64,000 nucleotides of DNA from Bursaphelenchus xylophilus (GCA_904066235.2 CAJFCV020000006.1:8680001-8744000), one strand, 5' to 3'. Positions 35,146-47,212 are shown, counted from the stretch's first letter. Numbers and translations: made by a program. The notes: generated from the sequence alone by a model not told the origin.

Positions 35146-38100
35146 ATGCTTTCCAAAGTTGTAATTGCAACTTTGTGTATTCAAGTCTTGGCGGACCAGA
35201 TACGGATTCCGATCAAGAAAATCCAGAGCGATCGGCAAAGACTCGTTGGCGGAAGACTTGAGAAAGTCGACAACACATTCCTCGGTAAGATATTAAAGGA
35301 GTCTTAGATAAGCATGACCGTCTATACTGGTTGACAAAATTTTCTTTCCACCTCGTATCAATGGAACGGCTGGGCCTAGAACCTCCAAATTCGGCATAGA
35401 AACATCCTAGGACAATGGAACACCATGCCCAAAAAATCATATCATTTGATGCACTTTCAATGCACTTTTTATGCAAAAGGCAAAAAACCGGATGACAAAA
35501 TTTTCTTTCCACCTTAGAAAAAACGTTTGTAACGCATAAGCCAGAGGGTGTTAAGGCATGATTGTGGTATCGTTGTGATTGCGAAGAACTGCTCTCTCGA
35601 TTGGTGTCACAACTTTACAGGGGTTTTCGTTTCTTCGCCCTTAGGCGTCGGCTCATCATTGCCTTGTCCATTTTCTGCCAAATTCATGGCCAGAGGAGCT
35701 CGCATAAAGTATAAGGAGATGAAAATGCTCTTAAAAAATTTGGCATTCATGGTTGCAACATTGTTTACTCCGGCAGTAGAATTAGATTTAATTTAAGTGC
35801 GCTTCAGGGGAAAATGCGCGCTTCCAGTGTTCTCGTTACCAAAAAATTAAGTTATTATGGGAACACTGCAGATAATTCAAGTAACTTTTCCTGCTTATAT
35901 ATTTTCTATGAAACTACAGACTTAAAAAATAGTGACGATTTTAGTCTCTGATGTCGCGCTTAGGTGTGAGCAGAAGAAAGGTTCCACATGTCCCATGTGC
36001 AAAATTTGCAACTCTAAGCTTTCTGCGCAAGCTATTCGCCGTGGAAAAAAACGTTGAAGGCCTATCAATGTCAATGTATTGAAGTAGTCTGAAAGCCAAA
36101 AGTCCCAATATACCAAGCTTAAGTAATGCCAATGCCTAGTGCACCAACCTGCGGTACTGGAGACGACATAGACCAGAGGGGGGTAAGATAAGCTGGTAAA
36201 CTTCAACACATGCTGTCGTATAAGCCCTAAAATACGCCGTATGTATAGCAAATGGATGTAATTTGGACGTTTCCATTCTGTACAGAAGTGATTCTTCGGG
36301 TTTGCGGGCCCTGGTAGGGCGCATTTTTCCCTGCAGCGCACTTAAATGAAATCTAATTCTACTGCCGGAGTAAACAATGTTGCAACCATGAATGCCAAAT
36401 TTTTTAAGAGCATTTTCATCTCCTTATACTTTATGCGAGCTCCTCTGGCCATGAATTTGGCAGAAAATGGACAAGGCAATGATGAGCCGACGCCTAAGGG
36501 CGAAGAAACGAAAACCCCTGTAAAGTTGTGACACCAATCGAGAGAGCAGTTCTTCGCAATCACAACGATACCACAATCATGCCTTAACACCCTCTGGCTT
36601 ATGCGTTACAAACGTTTTTTCTAAGGTGGAAAGAAAATTTTGTCATCCGGTTTTTTGCCTTTTGCATAAAAAGTGCATTGAAAGTGCATCAAATGATATG
36701 ATTTTTTGGGCACGGTGTTCTATTGTCCTAGGATGTTTCTATGCCGAATTTGGAGGTTCTAGGCCCAGCCGTTCCAGAGATACGAGGTGGAAAGAAAATT
36801 TTGTCAACCAGTATAGGAGTGGTTTCACTTGGAACTCCCTTGCAAGACTTCAATGTGGCCTTTGACTTGAGCAGTTCTATTTTGTGGGTTCCGTCATCCA
36901 GCTGCAAGTGCGACGATGATTGTGACATCCGTAAGGTTTAAAAGTCTACAAGAAATCAGTCCTTGTGTTAGAGCGTTTTCATTGCAGTTATGAATTTCAG
37001 CCGAGATCTGTGCCGAGCAATGCAGTGCCCACTGCTGTGGAAGTGGAACCATTCCCGAAGACATCATTCCTGAGGATCACGAAGACGAAGACTTGTCGGG
37101 AACTTGTACTCACAAGCTTGCCTTTGACAAGGACGCTTCGAAAAGTTTTATTCCCAGTAAGTTGGATACATCATAGTAAAATAAGTGTTCTATCTTATAT
37201 GCCGCCCAAACCTTACTGTTATTTTAGCTGGGAAGACTTCTAAAGTAGTTCTTGACAAGACGCATCTAACAGCAGACTTGGTCTACGATCACCTAAGTCT
37301 TGGCCCGCATCATCGCCCTGGATTGACTGCCAAAAACATTAAATTCGGACTTGTGAACAAATTCCCAGGTTCATATGACAACACTCAATTCGATGGAGTC
37401 TTTGGGTTGGCGATTTCTGGAGCCAACAACGAAAAGAGCGTCGTCGGACAGCTGGCCAGCAAGCATCTCCTTCCTCATCCAGTTGCTACTCTCTGGATCA
37501 ATGGAAACCGTACAACCTCTATTGTCGATGGAGTTATTTCCTTCGGTTTCCTTGATGACAGAACGTGCCAATTTGATATTCTGTCGTATGTGAAATTGTC
37601 CGCCCAGGACGCATGGGAATTCCCTGTATTCCAATTTGTACAAGGAGGGAGAATAATTCACAAAAAAGTTGAAATTGTAGGTAAAATGTGATTTCAATTA
37701 CTACGCTTGGGTCTTGGGGGAAAACTCTCAATTCATGCATTGAGAAGTCAACACATTTCTTTTACCAATAGTCTGCGTGCCTATCAAATTATTGCTTATT
37801 TCTTTGCTTCATAACCGTCATTTCAGGGAGTCCTAGACCTCGGCCAGAGAGACCTGACTGTTCCCAAGGCAGCCTTTGAGAAATTTCTAGTCGCTTTCAA
37901 TGCATCCAAAGATCCGGTTAGCGGTCAATACGTGGGCAATTGCGAACCTCAAGGAGGGATTTTTCTCAGCTTCCACATCGGCCCTGAATTCTACAGCTTG
38001 CACAAGTCACAAGTGACCAGTGAAGTTGGAAATAAGAAGTGTCAGTTGCACATCAACGCAGCTGAAAGCAAAGACAGACATCAATACAGATTTGGAACCG

Positions 38101-38186
38101 CCTTCCTTGAGAAATTCTGCGCCGTTCTGGACTTTAATGGACGCTTGGGACTGGCGCCTGTTAAGGAAATAATTGCTGTTGTTTAG
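35146..38186 (+). CDS. Secreted pepsin-fold protein, atypical active site (protease-like 1)
   Basis: Five exons: 35146-35284, 36817-36930, 37001-37156, 37228-37676, 37827-38186, giving 405 residues; an in-frame ATG at 35131 would add five. An N-terminal signal peptide (VVIATLCIQVLA) is followed by a basic propeptide-like stretch and the A1 fold. Catalytic aspartates remain, but the motifs read DLS (pepsin DTG) and DLG, and the flap lacks Tyr. A Cys-rich insert follows the first motif. Exon 4 (449 nt) has the same length and phase as in the four paralogs. Intron 1 is absent from the paralogs and holds a 1.5-kb transposon. It may be a binding protein rather than a protease. Confidence 0.88.
35325..36813. 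mobile_element. Long-TIR (foldback) element, TA target, copy 2, in intron 1
   Basis: Ends TACTGGTTGAC and GTCAACCAGTA are flanked by TA (35323-35324, 36814-36815). Arms are about 500 bp (to about 35824 and from about 36314) around a 490-bp core; it is a sister of 904-2377. Removing the element and one TA leaves a 41-nt intron ending TCTAG. No transposase. Confidence 0.92.
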
Positions 38187-38280
38187 AAAACGACAACTTT
38201 TCAATAAATTAGTTCTGCATCGAACAGGACTTCCAGCTCTTGCTGCACACTGTATACAGTATTATTTCCAAGATATAAGT

Positions 38281-38880
38281 ATTAGGTTGATTCAAAATTA
38301 TCCGGCGGTTTTATTGGCGCGTTTTTTGTTAGTTAAAATTTGCGTTTCGTTAATGTTTTTTTTACTAGTCGCGCCATAAAGTCCTGACACATTTTGTCGC
38401 GGGTGTCGCGCGAGAAAAGTGGCGAACTCGCGCGAAAGTGCATGTCGCTAGTGCAAAAACGGGGAATTGCCGCGACGAGTGCGAAAGAAAAACAAAATGC
38501 ACTGTGCAAATGTGTCAGGACTTTATGTCGCGACTAGTATAAAAATAATCTTCTCTGGTTAGTTAATAAAATGGCAGTCGAAACCCATACTCATATTTGC
38601 CACATTATGCTCTACCACTTCGAGAAAAGTTGGAAGTCAGCACGGTCATTCCGCGATCTCAACTTGCTTTTTTGCCTTTTTATCGCAAACACACAGTACA
38701 ACACGCTGTAAGCTCCAAAAAACACGAAACCTGCAGTGCTGCAATTTCATTCATTCAGCGCTCTCTCCAATGGTATAGGTCTTGTCAATTCACCCTGACA
38801 TCTGCAGTTATCTCTTTTCATCGTTGGTGTATAGTATAGTAATATTGGATTGTTGGGCCTGGTACAAGCGCAATTTTGCG
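38281..38880 (+). pseudogene. Mariner-type transposase remnant
   Basis: The end TTAGGTTGATTCAAAATTA (from 38283) resembles mariner ends. Downstream, 38571-38850 translates in broken frames to blocks like HICHIMLYHFEKSWKSARSF and QRSLQWYRSCQFTL, which align with the N-terminal mariner transposase region. The frame is broken and the right end is missing. A smaller MITE is nested at 38365-38537. Confidence 0.65.
38365..38537. mobile_element. 173-bp MITE nested in the mariner remnant
   Basis: Ends CTAGTCGCGCCATAAAG and CTTTATGTCGCGACTAG are inverted, with flanking TA (38363-38364, 38538-38539). The arms continue through GTCCTGACACATTTTG and its complement. Nothing is encoded. Confidence 0.8.
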
Positions 38881-39026
38881 ACTTCCAAAAAAAGCGTTTT
38901 CTTTCGTTTGGCTAGCCAAATGGGAAAAATGACTTCAAATTGCGTTTCTATGCGGAGAAGAGTAGAATTTAAAAGACCCACTGGAATATGCGGCTTGTGA
39001 TTTTATTATAATAATCAAATTTCAAT

Positions 39027-40382
39027 TCAAATAAATACACCTTTTTTCTTGGGCAACGCCAGTCGGCCGTTGTAATCAAAAACAGCACAGTAGTGCGTAA
39101 AAAATGGAAGGCCATAGCGGAAGTCGTATTTGTCCTTAGCATCAGTTTCCTTGATCTTTAATTGACAATTGCCCCCAGCGTATGGAGTTGACAGAGGCGT
39201 GCCTAATACTTTAATCGTTTCACCGCCAACGTTGAAGTAAAAGTAAAAACCGCGACCGCAAGAGAAGAGCAAACGGCCTTCACTGTCACGTCTCCCGTTG
39301 ATGTATTTGAGAAGCAAGTCAATCGCCACTCTTGGCATATGGAAGTAGTCACTTCCGAAGTCAAAGACTCCCTAAAATCTATAAATTAGAACTGCAGTGA
39401 AAGTATAGATCGAGGTCCTTGAAACATGCTGTCATCATACCCGCCAAGATTCGTTTTTAACTCCATAGTTATCGGTGACGTTGAAGGCGGTGGCACTCAA
39501 GACCCATCCTTCTTCCTTCTCGACGTTAACGAATCGGGTGGCTGGAAGACAACGCTGTCTGTCCAACTGTCCGACAGTAAGAACTCCGTCAACAACATTG
39601 TTGGGAGTTTGAGGCAAGAAATAGACGGATAGCAAAGGAGATGGGATCACTCCATGATCAGCCAGCTGCTTGATGGGGGAGGGGACTCCATCCTTGGAGG
39701 CCAAGCCAAGACCAAAGACTCCGTCGTAGTTAACGTGTTGGTAGGCCTTGCTGAATTCCTTGACAACGCCAAATTGAACATTGTTGGCGGTAGGGCCAGG
39801 ACGATAGTGAGTGCCAAGGCGGAAGGTGTCATGCCCAAGAGCGGCTTGAATCGTGGAGCCCAAGAACGTCAAGTTGGATGAGCCGGTTCCTAAAATAAAA
39901 TGATGTTGTTTGAGAAACGCTCACATCACAAGGTTAGAAATATCTTTTGTAATTTGGAAATTACCCTTCACGTAGCTCCTTGATCGCTCCGGGTCAAAGA
40001 CGTTTTTGTTTGAGCATGATCCGGAAGACTTTTCGTCGCTGAGTTTCTTGGCGCAGCAGTGAGAAGCACAGAGGTGAGGGCACAGCTTTTCTAAAGGATA
40101 TTTGATGATCATATGTATATACATACCATCGCCACATTGAGCTCCACATGAACATGAAGCATCAGGAACCCAGAGGGCAGAAGTGCTGGTGTCAAAAGCA
40201 ACATTAATATCTTGTCCGGGGTTCCCAATGGACACTACGCCAACAAATGCTTTTGAACCAGGGTCAAGATCAATTGGAATTCCTGAAGAAAAACCGCTTT
40301 CCTTCCGTTGAACCCGTCTGATTGGAATCTCAATGGCCAACGCGGCCACCACCAGTAATAGAGAAAGGCTGAGAAAGCGCAT
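39027..40382 (-). CDS. Secreted pepsin-fold protein, atypical active site (protease-like 2)
   Basis: Four exons: 40127-40382, 39965-40090, 39441-39889, 39027-39371, giving 391 residues. A signal peptide (LLLVVAALA core) is followed by a basic stretch and the pepsin fold. The first motif reads DTS, the second DFG; the flap Tyr is replaced by Phe in LTFLGS. Between 75 and 115 is an eight-Cys insert (CSCGAQC, then CPHLCASHCC). The first intron is only 36 nt and has no stop in frame. Nearly identical to the copies at 43120 and 50222, so recent duplication. The fold may have become an inhibitor-binding or carrier protein; proteolysis is unproven. Confidence 0.9.
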
Positions 40383-40420
40383 TTTCTGTTCAATATACTC
40401 TCTCTGGGGAAACTTGAGTT

Positions 40421-40460
40421 ATTTTATAGTCGTCAGTTAACGATAAAACTTCCATTATCA
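40421..40460 (-). promoter_or_regulatory. TATA box and TGATAA site, protease-like 2
   Basis: Reading on the minus strand, TGATAA (40455-40460) lies upstream of ACTATAAAAT (40421-40430), 40-80 bases before the ATG. The same arrangement occurs before protease-like 3 and 4. Confidence 0.6.
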
Positions 40461-40860
40461 TTCTCCTATGTTTTTAATTAACATTCAGTGGGGGCTTTAA
40501 ACGGGAGCGCCTCTTGCAATGGGCCTGAATCATTTTAAGCCGTGATGTCAGTATAATATAATACCAATAGATAAGATGTAGTTTGGCAGAGTGCGCGCCT
40601 AACAATACAGGAATACAGGGTGAAACAAAAAATGGAAACGTTTTTTTTTTGCTAAAATACTACCCTTTATATTCTGAACAAATTTCCAGTCCCAAATCTG
40701 GTTACACTTGCAGCTCCAAAGAACGCCGCGGCCAAACAGCGAAAAAAGCGGGTACGGCTATCGTAATCTCCCTTTATTTCAGGAATTGATAGCACTGCGA
40801 TCTTGATTTTTTGATTTTTACGTTGTATACACATTTCTCAATGGGATAGCTGGTCTAAAT

Positions 40861-41367
40861 TAGGGTTCGGAAAATTCGGGTATATTCACCCGAATATATC
40901 ACCGGGTATATACCCGAAATCTCGGGTATATTCGGGTATTTATAAAATTAACCTAAATTAGTCCAATATAGTACCAATATGAAGTCGTTAATGAATAAGT
41001 GGGAAGCTATAGATTAACCTAATCATGTTTGGAGTGATACTACAAACAAAACTAGTACTTTAACAATCAAAAGTTTAGCAATCGATTGAAAAAAAAACCT
41101 CGGAATGCTGTGCAATCCAATATTTGGCTTTCAGATTTTCAATTTTTCCCGTTTATTTTCCGACTCCGGCCAAGTAAATTTCAACCTTACAACCAATTTT
41201 TGAGAAGCAAAAAACAAATTATGACAAAATGTCAACATTTATTGATTTTTTATGACAAAACTCGACTTTTTTTAAAATTTTTTGAATGCAAAAGTAATTT
41301 GAATATACCCATAAATACCCGAAAATTTCCGGCCTCTCGGGTATTTGGATACCCCGTCCGAACCCTA
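40861..41367. mobile_element. hAT-like MITE with CGGGTAT iterons
   Basis: Ends TAGGGTTCGG and CCGAACCCTA are inverted and fit the hAT end pattern. Flanks GTCTAAAT (40853-40860) and GTCTAAAG (41368-41375) match at seven of eight bases, the hAT target size. Inside, CGGGTATA and its complement recur near both ends. No transposase. Confidence 0.8.
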
Positions 41368-41599
41368 GTCTAAAGGCGTCATTTGAAAAAATGGTTAGCG
41401 AAATTAACAAAAGTTAGAAACTACAGTAACCATCGTATAAAGCCTGAAATAAAGCCTCAAATTTTTATTTTCGGATCTGAAAATGATTCGTTCCGAAAGG
41501 TGCACCTGACGAATTGTGCACCTGGGTGGCTTGTGCACCTGTGTGAACAGTGCACTTGATATTTTCTTTTTTGAACACTGCACCTTGAAATAAGTTTAT

Positions 41600-42450
41600 T
41601 TGTGTATAATTGAAGAAAATTTGAAAGGTTTTCGCTTCGGAACAGGGAAAAAGGATTTTTCTGGAAAATTTTTAAACAATTTGAAAGGCTTTCGTTCCGG
41701 GACAAGGAAAAAGGAATTTTTTGGAAAGTTTTAACAAAGTTTGAAAAGTTTTCGCTTCGAGACAGGAAAAAAAGAATTTTTTGGAATATTTGAACAAAAT
41801 TTGAAAGGTTTTTGCTTCGCGACAAAGAAAAATATTTTTTTTTGCAAAATTTTTTAAAAATTTGAAAGGTTTTCGTTTCAGGAATAGAAAAAAGAAGATT
41901 TTTGTGAAAATTGAACAAAATTTTGAAATGTTTTTGCTTTGGGACTAGAAAAAAGGAATTTTTTGATATTGTAAGGCTTGTCAAGGCCTCGGAGTTTATG
42001 TTAGCACAAAACAAAATTTTTTTATTGGTAAAAACATGGTCAAAAATACACTTGCACGGTGTCGCGAGAAAAATTCTGAGGACAAAAACATGTCATTAAA
42101 CCAAAATTAGGCAGCTAATTTTTATGTATTCCGAATCAGAAATTTTTTGCGATTTTTTTTCATATATATCTCGACCTGTAACCCCATACCCCATTTTCCT
42201 TGTCAGAAAAAACAGCTTACCTTGATCCCCCTTGTCATATTTATCTTTTCACATACAAAAAAATGTTTTTTCTCTTTCCCGAAGCGAAAACTTTTCAAAT
42301 TCTTTTCAATTATTTACAAAAAATTCTTTTTTCCTGGTCCCGAAATGAAAACATTTCAAATTTTGTTTAAATTTTCCAAAAATTGTTTTTTCTTTGTCCC
42401 GAAGCGAAGACATTTCAAATTTTTTTTTCAATTTTTAATAAAAAATCTTT
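41600..42450. repeat. 60-bp tandem repeats in inverted arrays
   Basis: About six head-to-tail units of 60 bp (41619-41960), each with TTTGAAAGGTTTTCGCTTCG-like sequence, face about three complementary units at 42250-42450. Three more lie at 47225-47400. GTGCAC-rich sequence caps both arrays (41500-41590, 42455-42490), so the arrays may be arms of one foldback element. Confidence 0.7.
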
Positions 42451-43119
42451 TTTCAAGGTGCACTGTTGGCCCAGGTGCACAGTTTTTTTGTTTCAGATGC
42501 GCTGTTCGGACACAACCCTGAAAATATTTTTCTCAGGCTGTGTGCGGCGTGGCAATCAATGGCACCGTTTGAGAATTCATCATCTCCATTTTGGTCCTAC
42601 AGTACCCGAACATACCAACTTTGATCGCGTATATCTCAAAAACATATTTTTATTTTGGATTTTTCGTGTGTCCAACCTCTATAATCAAGCTTAAAAACTG
42701 GTTACACTCTTTCCAATTTTTAACAGTAATCGATATGGTATGTTGAGGGTTACAGTACTACCATAAGATGAAGAGATACAAAAAATGTTTCAGTAAGGAA
42801 AATGTTGGCCATGGTCGAAAACAGCCACACAGAAAGTTTTGTACTCATAGAGCCATCACCCGACCCACCACAACGGCCGTTTCATAAAAACAAAATGTTA
42901 CAGTAATCCCGGACTGGTTGAAATTTCGCGAAACCCTTCTTCGCTTTTCATCAGCATGCTCAGGTCCTTCTACTGGCCGAGTTTCATGAAATTTGGTGAT
43001 GGTCGTTGCATCAATGTCCGGGCCCCTTTGAGGGAAGCTTCAGTTTGTAAAAAACTCTGTTTTAAAATACCAACTGGAATATGCGGCTTGTGATTTTATT
43101 AATCAAATTGCAATTCGAG

Positions 43120-44470
43120 TTACTCTCTTTTCTTGGGCAACGCCAGCAGTCCGTTGAAATCGAAGACAACACAGTTTTTCTGCAGCACCGGAAGACCGTA
43201 GCGGAAGGCGTATTTGTCGTTAGCGTCAGTTTCCTTGACCTTGAATTGACAATTGAACCCATCGTATGGAGCTGACAGAAGCGTGCTTGAAACATAAATC
43301 AATTCACCGCCAACGTTAAATAGCACGTCACGACTGCTACGGCAAGGGTAGACCAAGCGGCCTTCACTGTCATTTCTCGCGCTGAAGTGTGAGCGCAACG
43401 CGCTAAACGCCGCTCTTGGCATATGGATGTACTCACTTCCGAAGTCAAAGACCCCCTAAAAATCTAGTCATTAAAACTGCAGTGAAAGTAAAGATTGAGA
43501 TCCTTGAAAAATGCTGTCAACTTACCCGCCACGATTCGTTGTGAGCTTTATAGCCACTAGCGTCGATTTTGAAGGTGGTGGCACTGAAGATCCATCCTTC
43601 TTCCTTCTCGACTTTAACGAATCGGGTGACTGGAAGACAACGCTGTCTGTCCAACTGTCCGACAGTAAGAACTCCGTCAACAACATTGTCGGGAGTTTGA
43701 GGAAACAAATAGAGGGATAGCAAAGGAGATGGGATCACTCCATGATCAGCCAGCTGCTTGATGGGGGAGGGGACTCCATCCTTGGAGGCCAAGCCAAGAC
43801 CAAAGACTCCGTCGTAGTTAACGTCTTGGTAGGCCTCGTTAAATTCCTTGACAACGCCAAATTGAACATTGTTGGCGGTAAGGCCAGGACGATAGTGAGT
43901 GCCAAGGCGGAAGGTGTCATGCCCAAGAGCGGCTTGAATCGTGGAGCCCAAGAACGTCAAGTTGGATGAGCCGGTTCCTAAAATAAAATGATGTTGTTTG
44001 AGAAACGCTCACACCACAAGGTTGGAAATATCTTTTGGAATTTGGAACTTACCCTTCACGTAGCTCCTTGATCGCTCCGGGTCAAAGACGTTTTTGTTTG
44101 AGCATGATCCGGAAGACTTTTCGTCGCTGAGTTTCTTGGCGCAGCAGTGAGAAGCACAGAGGTGAGGGCACAGCTTTTCTAAAGGATATTTGATGATCAT
44201 ATGTATATACATACCATCGCCACATTGAGCTCCACATGAGCATGAAGCATCAGGAACCCAGAGGGCAGAAGTGCTGGTGTCAAAAGCAACATTAATGTCT
44301 TGCCCGGGGTTTCCAATCGACACTGTGCCGACAAATGCTTTTGAACCAGTGTCCAGATCAATTGGAATTCCTGAGGAAAAGCCGCGTTCCTTCCGTTGAA
44401 CCCGTCTGATTGGAATCTCAATGGCCAACGCGGCCGCCACCAGTAATAGAGCAATGCTGATAGAGCGCAT
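43120..44470 (-). CDS. Secreted pepsin-fold protein, atypical active site (protease-like 3)
   Basis: Four exons: 44215-44470, 44053-44178, 43526-43977, 43120-43455, giving 389 residues. Signal peptide, eight-Cys insert, DTS first motif and DFG second motif are as in protease-like 2. Exon 3 is one codon longer (452 nt) than in the paralogs. Differences to the neighbours cluster in the C-terminal exon, which carries more substitutions and may be the fast-evolving surface. The 36-nt first intron again has no in-frame stop. Active-site changes make normal pepsin catalysis unlikely, although both Asp residues remain. Confidence 0.9.
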
Positions 44471-44510
44471 TTTCTGTTCAGTATACTCTCTCCGGGGAAT
44501 CGTGGGTTAT

Positions 44511-44548
44511 TTTATAGTTGTCGGTCAACGATAAAACTTCCATTATCA
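44511..44548 (-). promoter_or_regulatory. TATA box and TGATAA site, protease-like 3
   Basis: On the minus strand TGATAA (44543-44548) precedes ACTATAAAAT (about 44508-44517). The flanking 150 bases are almost the same as those before protease-like 4, showing that the promoter was copied with the gene. Confidence 0.6.
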
Positions 44549-44841
44549 TTCTCCTATGTTTTTAATTAACATTCAATGGGGGCTTTAAATGGGAGCGCCC
44601 TTTGGAATGGGCCTGAATCAGCTAAGGCCGTGGTTTCACTACAAATTGATAAGATGTAGTTTGGCAGAGTGGGCGCCTACATCTCACAATTTGAAGCTGA
44701 TTCTATCGTTCTGGTGGTTGTGTATCCGCCAAATTTTGAACCGCGAACTGAATGCGCTCACGTCACGGAGCTGCGGCCCACCCCTTTGACTTTCCGACAT
44801 TTTTGGCGCCGTACGCACTTTCTCTCGACTTTAAAGATCTG

Positions 44842-46053
44842 GGGCCTGTTTCACGAACGCGAAATAAAGAAAATAGAAATATGAGTGAGCGAGGGAACAG
44901 AGGAAATGCATGCGAAACGGGAGAGACGGCAGGAAAATGAGGATTGCGCCAATTCTCAATCGGAGTGACTTTTTACGTCCAAAATTACGGGTTGGCGGTA
45001 GTATTTGGGCCATAACTTTCCTCTACTTGGGCCTACAAGCACCCTCCAAAAATTCAAGTAATGCTGAGACTTCGGGCTATATAGATCTATAAAAATTTTT
45101 GCTCTACCGCCAATGACAAAGTTACCATAGGCGTTGTAGTGTTGAATTCTTCTACTTTATAACGCTAAAAGGCCTTTTTTCGCGTTGATTGAAATAGTAA
45201 AAAATTCTAATTTATGTCAGTCGATAGACAATTTAATTCTCTACAAAACATTTTTAGAGGGCCAACTGTAAGTCATTTTTTGGCTGAGTAATGACTGATT
45301 TACTTTGACAATCCCTCGATTTTCATCACAAAAAATCTTTCGAAAGAGCCCTCAAATCAAAAGAAGAAAGAAATTTTACGGTAAAAAATGGGATGCGGCT
45401 AGACTAAATCACCCATAACTTTATCATTTGGTGAGATATAGACGCCCCTCTAAAAAAATAAGGTGGCCAAGACAATTTTCTTTACAATTATATAAAATTT
45501 TATACTAATATTTTATTATTTGGAACAAAACCTATTTTTATTCTGAAAAAATGAAAAAATGTTGCAAACTGCTGCACTACTATATATTTGTTGGTGCCGT
45601 AGATCGCCAAACATCCTAAAAAATTACATTACTGTAAAGCGCAGACTCAGCTCTACATGATTTTTTTTAAACGGTGTCGATCCGACAATTTTGGACCAAG
45701 TTATGAGGAAATTAATCTAGAATTACACAAGTTTTGTAGAAAATAGAAATATGCGCAATACTACAGCTATTTTCGAGCGGGTTTTCGCAACTGTGCAACG
45801 AAACTTGCACACATGACAGTCCAAACAGTTAGCATTATTCGAAAATTTGAAGGGTGATTCTACGCCCATGGAGGGGAAAGTTATGGCCGAAATACTACCG
45901 CCAACCCTGATTTTGGACGTAAAAAGTCACTCCGATTTAGAAGTGGCGAAATCCTAATTTTTCTGCCGTCTCTCTCGTTTCGCATGCATTTCCTTTGTTC
46001 CCTCGCTCACTCATATTTCTATTTTCTTTATTTCGCGTTCGTGAAACAGGCCC
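44842..46053. mobile_element. TIR element with 3-bp CTG duplication
   Basis: Ends GGGCCTGTTTCACGAAC and GTTCGTGAAACAGGCCC are inverted and continue for about 190 bp. CTG flanks both sides (44839-44841, 46054-46056). A 3-bp duplication and GGGCC ends recall PIF/Harbinger elements, whose usual target is TWA; family assignment is tentative. No transposase is seen. Confidence 0.75.
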
Positions 46054-47084
46054 CTGAATTTTTTAGAAAAAAAAAACTTTTTTGCAAATCATTCCAAAAA
46101 TTTTCTAACAATAAGTTTTAGCGGTTTCGGCTCGGAAATAATTTTCAAAAACTTTTTAGTAAAGTCAATTCAGAATATTTTTTCCAGAAATTCAATCGGT
46201 TGAAAATGGCGAATCTCAGCACCAGAAAAACCTAAATTTCATGAAAATCGGCGGAGTCTCCGCGGAGAAAGCTAAAGAAAGAGGACGGAAGGTTTTGGTG
46301 GCCCACCCTGTATCTCAAAAAATCAGAAAAAATGTGCTGATCAAGGATATATAAGAGCGAAGGAATAAGAATTTTTTCTCGAGCTCGAAAATGTTTGCTG
46401 GATTCGCTACCAATTTCAAAAAGTAGCGGAAACCTCAATTTGCAACCTCCAAAAAAAACGTCGGAAGCAAATCGGTCGTTTTGCGACGGCACAAAATTGG
46501 GAGGTAGCAAATCGGCGATTTTGCGACGGCACAAAATTGGGAGGTAGCAAATCCATGGATTTGCGACGTCCCAAAAGAAACCCCGCCCCCTCAGTTTTTC
46601 AGCCATCACGTTTTGGCTTTTTTTTTGCCGGAAAAACACTGTTTAGGCCGAAAAATATAGCTTATAAATCGTACATTTACGATACTATGAAAGAAAAAAA
46701 GGTCCCTCGATTCATTTAAACATTTATTGTATAATGACGTACATTTTATGAAATATATATATATTACTTTTTCCACAATTTTGTCCAAATACGGCCGGAG
46801 AGTAAATGGATGGGGCTGAAGAACATTTGTTTTTCCACAATATAAAGGTGGTCATATAAGATCTCGGAATTTTTTTCCCCAAATCGCGATTTTCGGTGCA
46901 CAAAAAAGTCGACGCCCAAATCGAAAAATTGGCGTCGACTTAATTTTTACTCGGCACCCAATTCCGGAATCCGGTGCATTTTTGCTAAACCCAACGCCCG
47001 TTTTTCGAAATCGGTGCACAAAGTCTTAAGTCTGCACCAAGCCCTAAGTCGGAACCGAATTTCGGAATTCGGTGAGATTTGCGG

Positions 47085-47212
47085 AGGATAGGTTACCCCG
47101 AGAATAGGTTACCCACCGGATAGGTTACCCCAAAAAACATATAACCCGGAGGATAGGTTACCCCACGGACAGGTTACCCCACCGGATAGGTTACCTAGAG
47201 AATAGGTTACCC
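47085..47212 (+). repeat. GGATAGGTTACCCC short tandem array
   Basis: About seven copies of GGATAGGTTACCCC or close variants (GAATAGGTTACCC, GGACAGGTTACCCC), spaced irregularly at 17-30 bases. Confidence 0.8.

Noticed and set aside
41457..42014. 185-codon repeat protein
   Set aside because: The frame is created by the 60-bp satellite; no start context, splice partner or conservation of the frame in other arrays.
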